31,670 nt of DNA from DASXTS01 sp036505275 (GTDB taxonomy: Bacteria; Actinomycetota; Actinomycetes; Mycobacteriales; Pseudonocardiaceae). The translations under genes were made by a program, and so were the position numbers. Below, piece after piece: positions 14,978 through 22,091 of the stretch (position 1 is its first letter; each line of letters opens with the position of its first letter). Location: positions 1-31,670 of the forward strand of contig DASXTS010000422.1 in assembly GCA_036505275.1 (NCBI GenBank). Reading direction: 5' to 3'. The notes below the pieces were generated by a model. That model made no database searches. It saw nothing but the letters and a program-made list of their open reading frames with translations, and was not told the origin of the DNA.

Positions 14978-16125
14978 GTACCGACGTGAGCATCGTCGGT
15001 ATCGGCCTGTACCCGTTCGGCCGGCACGATCCGCATTTCAGCGGCATGGCGATGGGCGCGCACGCCATCCGATCGGCGCTGACGGACGCGGGCGTGCGCT
15101 GGGCGGACATCGGCTACGCCGTCGGCGGCAGCAACGTCTCCGGCAAGCCGGACACGCTCGTCGCCGTGCTGGGCCTCACCGGAGTGCCGTTCGTGAACGT
15201 CCGCAACGGCTGCGCCACCGGCGGCGTCGCCTTGGCGACCGCCGCCAGCGCCATCCGCGCCGGCGAGACGGATCTCGCCATGGTGGTGGGCTTCGACAAG
15301 CACGCGCGCGGTGCGTTCGCCGCCAGCCCCGCCGACTACGGGCACGGCAACTGGTATGCCGAGACCGGCCTGATGGTCACCAGCCAGTTCTTCGCGATGA
15401 AGGACCGCCGGTATCTGCACACGCACGGGCTGAAGGATCGGCTGCTGGCGCAGGTGGCCGCCAAGGCGTTCCGGTGTGGCGAGCTGAACCCGGACGCGTG
15501 GCGGCGGAAATCGCTGAGCGAGGAGGAGATCCTGGCCGCGCGGGTGATCAACCCACCGCTGACCCAGTACATGATCTGCTCCCCGAGCGAGGGTGCGGCG
15601 GCGGTGGTCCTGGCCCGCAGCGACCGCGCGGCCGACCTGTGCGAGCGGCCGGTCCGGCTGGCCGCGGTCGCCAAGCGCACCCGGCGCTTCGGATCGTTCG
15701 AGGTCTTCGCGCCGTGGCTGCCGACGGAGGCCGGCGAGAGCCCGAGCGTGGACGCGGCCAGGGCGGTCTTCGCGGCGGCCGGTATCACGCCCGCCGAGGT
15801 GCAGGTGGCACAGCTGCAGGACACCGACGCCGGTGCCGAGGTGTACCACCTGGCCGAGACCGGCCTTTGCGAGCACGGCCAGCAGCAGGAACTGGTCGAT
15901 CGCGGCGATACCGAACCGACCGGGCGGCTGCCGGTCAACACCGACGGCGGCTGCCTGGCGAACGGGGAGCCGGTCGGCGCGTCGGGCCTGCGCCAGGTCG
16001 TCGACGTCGTGCTTCAGCTGCAGGGACGCGCCGGCGCCCGGCAGGTGGCCGGCTCGCCGCGCATCGGATTCACCCACGTCTACGGCGCGCCCGGCATCAG
16101 CGCGTGCACCGTACTCATGGCCTAG
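14974..16125 (+). CDS. Thiolase-fold protein, probable Ltp2-type acyl-CoA retro-aldolase
   Basis: 383 residues with the thiolase fold of the SCP-x/lipid-transfer group. C80 (NGCATGG) sits where thiolases carry their nucleophile. The His of the usual HDCF block is not there (QLQDTDAG), and the His of the GHPxGxSG motif is Glu (GGCLANGEPVGASG). The C-terminal CxGGG-like block reads VYGAPG. These losses argue against Claisen-type thiolysis and fit the Ltp2-like branch, whose members work as retro-aldolases on 3-hydroxyacyl-CoAs together with a DUF35 protein, which is encoded immediately upstream with a 4-base overlap. A thiolase of altered mechanism cannot be excluded. The flanking acyl-CoA dehydrogenases suggest it cleaves a branched or ring-attached CoA chain. 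Confidence 0.85.
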   Translation: MSTDVSIVGIGLYPFGRHDPHFSGMAMGAHAIRSALTDAGVRWADIGYAVGGSNVSGKPDTLVAVLGLTGVPFVNVRNGCATGGVALATAASAIRAGETDLAMVVGFDKHARGAFAASPADYGHGNWYAETGLMVTSQFFAMKDRRYLHTHGLKDRLLAQVAAKAFRCGELNPDAWRRKSLSEEEILAARVINPPLTQYMICSPSEGAAAVVLARSDRAADLCERPVRLAAVAKRTRRFGSFEVFAPWLPTEAGESPSVDAARAVFAAAGITPAEVQVAQLQDTDAGAEVYHLAETGLCEHGQQQELVDRGDTEPTGRLPVNTDGGCLANGEPVGASGLRQVVDVVLQLQGRAGARQVAGSPRIGFTHVYGAPGISACTVLMA

Positions 16126-16143
16126 CGCGAAGGGTAATTCTCA

Positions 16144-17394
16144 ATGGCCGAACCGGACCCCGAATCGAACATCGAGCAGTGGCGGGCCGAGGTGCGGGCG
16201 TGGTTGGCGTCGGTGCTGCCGCGGCGTGCGGACACCCCGGAGGAGGGCGGCGACTACTCGGTCTTCCAGAACATCAGTGAGGAAGCCGAGCGCGATCTGC
16301 TCGACAGGGTCCGCGAGTACCGCAGGAAGCGCTACGACGCCGGCTACGGCGCAATCGCCCTGCCGAAGGAGCTCGGCGGCGCCGGGCTGTCGATGCGCTA
16401 CGTCATCGCGTTCACCGACGAGGAGCGCGCCTTCGCCACGCCGCAGTCGACCGAGCTCATCAGCGTCACCACCGGGCTGGTGGGCCCGACCATCGCCACC
16501 TTCGGCACCGAGGAGCAGCGCGCCAAGTTCGCGACCGCGTTCCTGCGCTCCGACCTGCTCTGCTGCCAGCTGTTCAGCGAGCCGGCCGCGGGCTCGGACC
16601 TCGCCGCGGTGGCCACGAGCGCGGTGCGCGACGAGACGGGATGGGTGCTCAACGGGCAGAAGGTCTGGTCCTCCGGGGCGCTGTTCGCCGACTACGGTCT
16701 GCTGCTGGCACGCACCGACCCGGAGGTCCCCAAGCAGGCCGGCCTCACCATGTTCCTGATCCAGATGCAGGCGCCCGGCGTGGAGGTGCGCCCGATCCGG
16801 CAGATGAGCGGCGCGTCGTCGTTCAATGAGGTGTTCCTGTCCGGCGTGCACGTCGGCGACGACATGCGGGTCGGGGCCGTCGGCGACGGGTGGAAGGTCG
16901 CCAACGCGACGCTGGGCTTCGAGCGGACGGCCAGTGGCCAGGCCACGCGCCGCAAGGGCGGCAGCTTCGCCGACCTGCTCGCGCTGGCCCGCCGGTTGGG
17001 CAGGTCGGCGGACCCGGTGGTGCGCCAGCAGCTTGCCGACGTCTACGTGCGGACCGAGCTACGCGCCGCGACCACCGAGCGGGTCGCGCGGGCCGCAGCG
17101 GCCGGCGCCGCGCCCGGCCCGGGGGCCTCGATCGGCAAGCTGGTCGCGTCGCGGAACCTCACCCTCATCGGGGACGTGGCCGCGTCGCTGCTGGGTGCCC
17201 GGCTCGTGGCCGACAGCGGAGAGCCGGACGCCTTCGCCTGGACCGAGCACGTGCTGGGTGCGCCCGGCTACCGCCTGGCCGGCGGCACCGACGAGGTACA
17301 ACGCACGATCATCGGCGAGCGGGTGCTGGGCCTGCCGCGGGAACCCCGCGTCGACAAGGGCGTCCCGTACGCCAAGCTCCCCCGCAACGCCTAG
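16144..17394 (+). CDS. Acyl-CoA dehydrogenase (FadE; ChsE-like alpha-type)
   Basis: 416 residues from an ATG with GAAGGG upstream. FAD-binding blocks are QLFSEPAAGSDLA and WVLNGQKVWSSGA; the C-terminal block is LAGGTDEVQRTIIGERVLG, followed by LPREPR. The last block, with the LPREPR ending, is typical of actinobacterial FadE proteins used in steroid or other bulky acyl-CoA oxidation, where active enzymes are often heteromers of two different FadE chains. The convergent gene at 17526-18674 is an atypical FadE and is the natural partner candidate, although it lies on the other strand. It is the last gene of the plus-strand run; a long palindrome follows. The substrate is not known. Confidence 0.92.
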   Translation: MAEPDPESNIEQWRAEVRAWLASVLPRRADTPEEGGDYSVFQNISEEAERDLLDRVREYRRKRYDAGYGAIALPKELGGAGLSMRYVIAFTDEERAFATPQSTELISVTTGLVGPTIATFGTEEQRAKFATAFLRSDLLCCQLFSEPAAGSDLAAVATSAVRDETGWVLNGQKVWSSGALFADYGLLLARTDPEVPKQAGLTMFLIQMQAPGVEVRPIRQMSGASSFNEVFLSGVHVGDDMRVGAVGDGWKVANATLGFERTASGQATRRKGGSFADLLALARRLGRSADPVVRQQLADVYVRTELRAATTERVARAAAAGAAPGPGASIGKLVASRNLTLIGDVAASLLGARLVADSGEPDAFAWTEHVLGAPGYRLAGGTDEVQRTIIGERVLGLPREPRVDKGVPYAKLPRNA

Positions 17395-17429
17395 CTCCTT
17401 ACCCGGCGTGTCCGCGCGTCCGGACACGT

Positions 17430-17519
17430 GTGTCCGCGTGTTCGGACACCTGGGTTGGGCGCTTCGCCACATTGCAATGTGCCAGAACGCCCAATTCATG
17501 TGTACGAAACGGCGGACAC
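17430..17519. repeat. 90-bp imperfect palindrome between convergent genes, likely bidirectional terminator or dispersed intergenic repeat
   Basis: The centre (17474/17475) is the perfect palindrome CACATTGCAATGTG at 17468-17481. Pairing continues outward through TTGGGCG (17455-17461) with CGCCCAA (17488-17494) and on to GTGTCCG at 17430 with CGGACAC at 17513-17519. By hand count about 34 of 45 positions pair. Just to the left a second hairpin, CGGACAC-GT-GTGTCCG (17421-17436), overlaps the edge, and GTGTCCG recurs at 17408. The element fills the gap between two convergent acyl-CoA dehydrogenase genes. It reminds me of intergenic repeats in Amycolatopsis-like genomes; that is memory, not a search result. 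Confidence 0.75.
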
Positions 17520-17525
17520 GCCGGT

Positions 17526-18674
17526 CTACCAGCCCAGGAGTGCGGCCAGCCGCTCGCGGTGCACGACGGCATCGCCGAGCAGCGCCCCGTCGGCGCGGGC
17601 CCGCCGGAAGTACAGGTGGGCGTCGTGCTCCCAGGTGAAGCCGGTACCGCCGTGCACGTGCACGTTCTCGGCGGACACCGCGGTGTAGGCGTCGCTGCAC
17701 CAGATCTTGGCCACCGCGGCGGCCTCGGCCAACCGGCGCGCATCGCCCGCGGCCGGCAGCGCGCGGTCGACCGCAGAGCGACCCATCTCCACGAGCAGCA
17801 GCAAGTCGGCCAGCTTGTGCTTGATCGCCTGGAAGCCACCGATGGGCCGGCTGAACTGGTAACGGATCTTCGCGTAGTCGACGGCCATGTCGAGGCAGGC
17901 GGCCGCGCCGCCGACCTGCTCGGCGGCGAGCACGACGAGCGCCACGTCCACCGCCTCGTCGACCACTCGAGCGCCGGTGCCGCCGCTGGTGAGGGCGGAA
18001 GCCGCCGCGTCGACCAAGCCGACTGCGGCCACGGCGCGGGAGGGGTCCAGCGTCTCCAGCGGCCTGCGCTGCACCTGCGGGTCGCCAGCGGGCACGAGGA
18101 ACAGGTCGCAGCCATCCGCGCCGCGTGCGGCGACCACGAGGTAGTCCGCGCCCATACCGTCCAGGACGAAGTCTGCGGTGCCGTTCAGCCGCCACGCCCC
18201 GTCGTGACCGGTGACCTCGATGCCCAGCCGGCCAGAGCCCAACTGGTCTGCGCGCCAACACCCGGCGGCGTCGGTGCCGGCGAACGCGGCAAGCCGCTCA
18301 CCTGCCGCCAGCCCGGCGAGCACGTCGGGCCCTTCCGCCCCCGCTGTGCCCCCAGCTGTGGCCGCGCGAGCGAGGATCTGCCCGGCGAGCACCGTCGAGG
18401 AGAAGAACGGCACGGGCAGCAGGGACCGGCCCAACTCCTCGGCCACCACGGTCAGCTCGGCCAACCCGCCGCCCACACCGCCGACGTCCTCCGGGATGCC
18501 GAGCCCCGCCAGGCCCATGTCCCGGCCGAGGTGCCCCCACACCTGCTCGTCGTAACCGGGGGTCGGGTCGGCGTCGAAGCGACGCCGGGCGGCCGTCACG
18601 CCGCCTGCGTCGCCGGCCAGGTCGCGGACGGCCTCAGCCAGTGCCTTCAGTTCGTCCTGCTGGGCGGTGGTCAT
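17526..18674 (-). CDS. Acyl-CoA dehydrogenase (FadE; beta-type, atypical)
   Basis: 382 residues. It shows the compact, Ala-rich style of the second FadE chain in heteromeric actinobacterial acyl-CoA dehydrogenases: LGIPEDVGGVGGGLAEL and VVAEELGRSLLPVPF near the N-terminus, a weak middle domain, then RYQFSRPIGGFQAIKHKLAD and the C-terminal HGGTGFTWEHDAHLYFRRA. The usual catalytic-Glu region is replaced by this last block. Such chains usually need a partner that carries the other half of the active site; the convergent gene ending at 17394 is the nearest candidate. It starts 10 bp after the 208-residue unknown protein and is probably cotranscribed with it. The ribosome site is weak, so coupling is likely. 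Confidence 0.9.
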   Translation of the reverse strand: MTTAQQDELKALAEAVRDLAGDAGGVTAARRRFDADPTPGYDEQVWGHLGRDMGLAGLGIPEDVGGVGGGLAELTVVAEELGRSLLPVPFFSSTVLAGQILARAATAGGTAGAEGPDVLAGLAAGERLAAFAGTDAAGCWRADQLGSGRLGIEVTGHDGAWRLNGTADFVLDGMGADYLVVAARGADGCDLFLVPAGDPQVQRRPLETLDPSRAVAAVGLVDAAASALTSGGTGARVVDEAVDVALVVLAAEQVGGAAACLDMAVDYAKIRYQFSRPIGGFQAIKHKLADLLLLVEMGRSAVDRALPAAGDARRLAEAAAVAKIWCSDAYTAVSAENVHVHGGTGFTWEHDAHLYFRRARADGALLGDAVVHRERLAALLGW

Positions 18675-18684
18675 CAGGCACGAC

Positions 18685-19311
18685 CTAACCGGCGCGCCCG
18701 CTGACCAGGCGTTCTTCGCGTTCCTCGTCCTCGGCGCGGGTCAGGCCGAGCATGAGGATCAGTTCCTGGTGCAGCTGCATCCAGACCGTGTGGTAGGAGT
18801 CGATCAGCGGGGACGCGAGCCAGTTCGACTCGCCGTCGTCGAACTTGTCCAGCGCCGCTTGCAGTCGCGGCCGGTAGGACGCGTACCGTGGCTTCACCTC
18901 CGCCAGGCGGCGCAGGATGGGCCCGATCGACGAGTGCACCTCGTCGAGCCGATCACGCACGGTGTCGTCGTACGCCGCGTCGGTGTGGTCATTGGGCGTG
19001 CCGTCGGCGCGCGTCTGCCACGCCGAGCACACTTCCCGCAGCCGGCGGTTGATCGGGAGGAACCGGTCGAACAGCTTGTCGATCTTCTGCTCGTCCTCGC
19101 TGCCCGCCGGGACCCGCATCAGCATGCCGGCGGCCGCGGTGCCTTCCGGCATGGGCATGGTGATCGGTCCCTTGACCAAGGCCAGGCCCTGCTCGACGAG
19201 CTTCTTCGTGGCCTCGTCGGGCGCCCCGCGGATCATGCCGCGGACGACGAGTGCCACGAGCGCATCTCGGGTGGAGTCGTCCAGTTCCGTCGGGTCCGGC
19301 GTCTGAGTCAC
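18685..19311 (-). CDS. Unrecognised helical protein with a possible degenerate winged-helix N-terminus
   Basis: 208 residues from a GTG at 19311, chosen because AAGGAG stands six bases upstream; a GTG just before it is too close to that site. The frame stays open for hundreds of codons further up, but that part is antisense to the crotonase gene. No signal peptide or membrane segment is seen. Residues about 10-60 could be a worn winged helix (DALVALVVRGMIRG, MPMPEGTAAAGM). The rest is helical, with FDRFLPINRRLREVCSAWQ and SPLIDSYHTVWMQLHQELI as the most conserved-looking blocks. I have a weak recollection of similar blocks in actinobacterial proteins linked to PEP-utilising enzymes. The gene is first in a two-gene operon with a FadE. 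Confidence 0.75.
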   Translation of the reverse strand: MTQTPDPTELDDSTRDALVALVVRGMIRGAPDEATKKLVEQGLALVKGPITMPMPEGTAAAGMLMRVPAGSEDEQKIDKLFDRFLPINRRLREVCSAWQTRADGTPNDHTDAAYDDTVRDRLDEVHSSIGPILRRLAEVKPRYASYRPRLQAALDKFDDGESNWLASPLIDSYHTVWMQLHQELILMLGLTRAEDEEREERLVSGRAG

Positions 19312-19359
19312 CACATGCTCCTTGATTCTCTGGCGGCACAGGAGGCTTAACCGGCCATC

Positions 19360-19387
19360 CTTGACGTTTACTGTGGTCACCGTCAAG
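19360..19387. promoter_or_regulatory. Candidate operator (inverted repeat) in a divergent promoter region
   Basis: CTTGACG (19360-19366) and its exact complement CGTCAAG (19381-19387) are 14 bases apart, with three further symmetric positions inside. The site lies midway in the 159-bp region between the divergent 208-residue protein gene and the crotonase gene. TTGACG reads as a -35-like hexamer on both strands, so a bound repressor could block both directions. CTTGACGT also occurs in the TetR operator at 26875-26894. Confidence 0.4.
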
Positions 19388-19470
19388 AAAGTCCCGTCGG
19401 CCGTACGCACGGGACTGGACGGTTCCGCTGGTCGCGGCGTATACCGGTGCAGACGGTCGGAGGGAGCTGC

Positions 19471-20271
19471 ATGGGCCCGTTCGAGACACTCACGCTCGAC
19501 CACCGGCAGCCCGACGTCGCCGTCGCCACGTTGAACCGACCAGAGCGGCTCAACGCCCTGAACTTCCAGATGTTCGACGACCTCCACGCGCTCGGCACCC
19601 GGCTTGCGACGGACGAGAGCGTGCGGGTGCTGGTGCTCACCGGTGCCGGGCGGGCCTTCTGCGCGGGCCTCGACCTCGACGACGCGAGCACGCTGCCCGA
19701 CATGACCACCACGGAGTTCCTCCGCGGCCAGGAGTCGTGGGCCCGGGCGATCACCTGCTTCCAGCGGGTCCCGATACCGGTGATCGCCGCGGTCAACGGG
19801 GCCGCCGCTGGCGCCGGATTCTCCCTCGCGCTGGCCGCCGACATCCGCATTGCCGCCGCGGGCGCCCGCTTCAACGCGGCCTTCATCAAGGTCGGGCTCA
19901 CCGGCGGCGACTGCGGCAGCACCTGGGCGCTGCCCCGGATCGTCGGTCTCGGCCACGCCTACGACATCCTGCTGACCGGACGCTTCGTCGACGCCGAGGA
20001 GGCGTTCCGGATCGGGCTGGTGAAGCAGGTGGTGCCCGCCGACGAGCTGCTGCCCGCCGCTCTCGAGCTCGCCAGCACGATCGTCGCGAACAGCCCGCTC
20101 GGTGTCCGGCTGACCAAGCAGGCGGTGCAGCAGAACGTCGACGCTCCGTCCCTGCAGGCCGCCGTCGACCTGGAGAACCGCATCCAGGCCCTTGCCGCCG
20201 GCACGGCGGATATGCGCGAAGCGCTCACCGCGTTCCGGGACAAACGCGCCCCGACGTTCACCGGACGCTGA
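19471..20271 (+). CDS. Crotonase-fold protein (enoyl-CoA hydratase/isomerase family)
   Basis: 266 residues from the ATG at 19471, which has a strong GGAGGGAG just upstream; a GTG eight codons earlier lacks support. Oxyanion-hole blocks are TGAGRAFCAGLDLDD (58-72) and NGAAAGAGFSLALAADIRIA (109-128). The residue aligned with the first catalytic Glu of classical enoyl-CoA hydratases (PEI block) is Phe138 (FNAAFIKVGL), and the later loop reads GGDCGSTWALPR with D147. It may therefore not be a plain hydratase; hydrolase, isomerase or other crotonase chemistry is possible. It heads the plus-strand run to 22319, and the context of acyl-CoA dehydrogenases fits a CoA-dependent chain-shortening route. 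Confidence 0.9.
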   Translation: MGPFETLTLDHRQPDVAVATLNRPERLNALNFQMFDDLHALGTRLATDESVRVLVLTGAGRAFCAGLDLDDASTLPDMTTTEFLRGQESWARAITCFQRVPIPVIAAVNGAAAGAGFSLALAADIRIAAAGARFNAAFIKVGLTGGDCGSTWALPRIVGLGHAYDILLTGRFVDAEEAFRIGLVKQVVPADELLPAALELASTIVANSPLGVRLTKQAVQQNVDAPSLQAAVDLENRIQALAAGTADMREALTAFRDKRAPTFTGR

Positions 20272-20315
20272 TCCTTGGATCGTAATCGCGCCACGTCCAA
20301 CCTTCGGAGGCCGCT

Positions 20316-20384
20316 GTGACATCACCGGGCGCCGGTGTCCTGACCGAACGTACCGGCTCGCACGTGCGCGACCGGACCTCGTGA
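20316..20384 (+). CDS. Possible 22-residue leader peptide overlapping the surE-like start
   Basis: A GTG at 20316 follows a perfect GGAGG with 5-base spacing. It opens a 22-codon frame (MTSPGAGVLTERTGSHVRDR, then TS) whose TGA overlaps the GTG start of the SurE-like gene as GTGA (20381-20384). The strong ribosome site here and its absence before the SurE-like gene suggest translational coupling through a short upstream frame. The peptide has no recognised motif and may have no function of its own. Confidence 0.4.
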   Translation: MTSPGAGVLTERTGSHVRDRTS

Positions 20385-21217
20385 CGGCCTGGCCGACCGT
20401 GCGGCCGCTGATCCTCGTCACCAACGACGACGGCGTGGCGTCACCCGGACTGCGGGCCGCCGCGGAGGCGGTCGCGCCGCTCGGCGAGCTGCTGATCGTC
20501 GCTCCTGCGACGCAGCAGACGTCGATGAGCCGGGCGTTTCTCACCGGGACGGAATTCGGTGCGATCATCCGGCACGAGCTCACGGTCGCCGGGGAGACGG
20601 TTCCCGCCTTCGCGGTGGTCGGCTCGCCGGTCATGGCCGTCACACACGCCCTGCTCGAGCTGGCCGACCGCAAGCCCACCCTGTGCGTCAGCGGCATCAA
20701 CTACGGCGAGAACATCGGCGGCGCGCTCGGCATCAGCGGTACCGTCTCGGCGGCGCTCGAGGCGGAGGTGCACGGCATCCCGGGCATCGCCGCGTCCATC
20801 CAGGCCGACATCTCGTCGTGGCGCACATTCGGGCAGGTCGACTGGACGGCGGCCATGTTCTTCACTGCCGCGCTGGCGGGCCAGATCCTCGACGAGGGCC
20901 TACCGGCCGAGGTGGCGTTGCTCAACCTCAACGTGCCGCGCGGCGCGACGACCGGCACGCAGGTGCGCCGCACGGTGCAGAGCCGGCAGCCGTACTACGT
21001 GCAGCGTCTGCCCGACGGTGCGCGGGTGCACGCCGATCCCCTGCGCCTGCTGGTCGAGGCGGTGGTCGACGAGGACCGCCTGGAATCCGGCAGCGACATC
21101 CAGGCCGTGATCCTGGACGAGGTGGTGTCCGTGACCCCGTTGAGCTGGTCAATGACCGCCCGGACGGACTGGCGGCCGCGGGTCGCTCCCGACCGGGGAC
21201 GACCGACGACGGCTTGA
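20381..21217 (+). CDS. SurE-like 5'/3'-nucleotidase (survival protein family)
   Basis: 278 residues from the GTG at 20381; a second GTG six codons on is also possible. SurE family features are present: ILVTNDDGVASPGL with the metal-binding Asp pair, LLIVAPATQQTSMSRAF in place of the usual APdreqSG-S block, and CVSGINYGENIGGAL with the conserved SGIN-G-N. SurE enzymes are divalent-metal phosphatases acting on nucleoside monophosphates and sometimes polyphosphate or other phosphoesters. Neither start has a good ribosome site; translation probably depends on the overlapping 22-codon leader. Its place between a crotonase and an SDR is unusual for a housekeeping SurE, so this copy may act on a pathway-specific phosphoester. 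That is inference. Confidence 0.88.
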   Translation: MTAWPTVRPLILVTNDDGVASPGLRAAAEAVAPLGELLIVAPATQQTSMSRAFLTGTEFGAIIRHELTVAGETVPAFAVVGSPVMAVTHALLELADRKPTLCVSGINYGENIGGALGISGTVSAALEAEVHGIPGIAASIQADISSWRTFGQVDWTAAMFFTAALAGQILDEGLPAEVALLNLNVPRGATTGTQVRRTVQSRQPYYVQRLPDGARVHADPLRLLVEAVVDEDRLESGSDIQAVILDEVVSVTPLSWSMTARTDWRPRVAPDRGRPTTA

Positions 21218-21233
21218 CGGCACCGTCCGCTAG

Positions 21234-21270
21234 CCCGAAGCTACTGAAGTCAGTCTCAAGTTACTTCGGG
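21234..21270. promoter_or_regulatory. Inverted repeat upstream of the SDR gene, candidate operator
   Basis: CCCGAAG (21234-21240) and CTTCGGG (21264-21270) are exact complements, and the inner bases pair further with a small offset. A second small palindrome, ACTGA-AG-TCAGT (21243-21254), lies inside. The site is 42-78 bp upstream of the SDR start. The 8-mer TCAAGTTA inside it also occurs beside the TetR operator at 26875-26894. It could be an operator or an RNA hairpin. Confidence 0.4.
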
Positions 21271-21311
21271 ATCGGCCTCGGCCTGGACGTCCATGAGGAA
21301 AGGGGCTATCG

Positions 21312-22088
21312 ATGAAGCTGGAGGGCAGGGTCGCAGCGATCACCGGGGGCACCGCGGGCATCGGCCGCGCGATCGCGGAGGCGTACCTCGGGGAGGGCGC
21401 GCGCGTGGTCGTCAACGGCCGCAACGCCGATCGCGGCAAGCAGGTGGCCGCGGAGCTCGGCGACCCCGACCGCGTGCAGTACCACCAGGGCGACGCCACC
21501 ACCAAGGATGGCGTCGAGGGCACCGTCGAGGCCGCCGTCGAACGCTTCGGGCGGATCGACATCATGGTCAACAACGCCGGCGGCGCGGCCCGGCTGGTGC
21601 CCTGCGTCGACCTCTACGACGAGGACTGGGACCTCTGCATGAAGTGGAACCTGTACTCGACGTTCTGGGGCACCCGCGCCGCGCTGCGGCACATGCTGCC
21701 GCAGAAGTGGGGCCGGATCATCAACGTCTCCTCCATCGAGGGCAAGCACGGCAAGCCGGTGCTCAGCCCGTACGTCGCCGCCAAGCACGCCATCAACGGG
21801 TTCACCAAGGCGGTCGCCAAGGAGGTCGGGACGGAAGGCATCACGGTCAACGCGATCTGCCCAGGCCTCGTGATCACCGACATCATCCTGACCAATGGCC
21901 CGCGGACCGCCGAGGCGATGGGGCTGACCTTCGAGCAGATGGTGGACCTGTTCGCCGAGGAGTCGGCGATCAAGCGGCCGAACACGCTGGACGAGGTCGC
22001 CGCGGTGGCGCTGCTGCTTGCCTCGGATGTCGCGGCGGGCATCACCGGGTCGATCTACAGTGTCGACGGCGGGACGGCGGCGTACTGA
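21312..22088 (+). CDS. Short-chain dehydrogenase/reductase (SDR), FabG-like
   Basis: 258 residues from an ATG preceded by GGAAAGGGG. Classical SDR residues: TGGTAGIG at 11-18, NNAGG at 87-91, catalytic Ser at 140 or 141 (NVSSIEG), Y154 and K158 (YVAAK), PGLVITDI after the active site, and a C-terminal SVDGGTAAY. The pattern fits 3-hydroxyacyl-CoA or 3-hydroxybutyrate-type dehydrogenases, with NAD or NADP unclear. It is followed after 3 bp by a 75-codon gene, which suggests one transcript. A 3-hydroxyacyl-CoA dehydrogenase role would fit with the acyl-CoA dehydrogenases and crotonase upstream. Confidence 0.92.
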   Translation: MKLEGRVAAITGGTAGIGRAIAEAYLGEGARVVVNGRNADRGKQVAAELGDPDRVQYHQGDATTKDGVEGTVEAAVERFGRIDIMVNNAGGAARLVPCVDLYDEDWDLCMKWNLYSTFWGTRAALRHMLPQKWGRIINVSSIEGKHGKPVLSPYVAAKHAINGFTKAVAKEVGTEGITVNAICPGLVITDIILTNGPRTAEAMGLTFEQMVDLFAEESAIKRPNTLDEVAAVALLLASDVAAGITGSIYSVDGGTAAY

Positions 22089-22091
22089 GCC

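Noticed and set aside
2868..17394. A complete steroid side-chain degradation cluster
   Set aside because: FadE, DUF35 and Ltp2-like genes recall one, but ring-degradation markers (KstD, KshA with its own reductase layout, HsaC-type dioxygenase, Mce genes) are absent, and the E1/E2 and ThuA genes do not belong to it.
19312..20700. N-terminal extension of the 208-aa protein to a 671-aa frame
   Set aside because: The extra part is exactly antisense to the crotonase gene and to the start of the SurE-like gene; a ribosome site supports the GTG at 19311.
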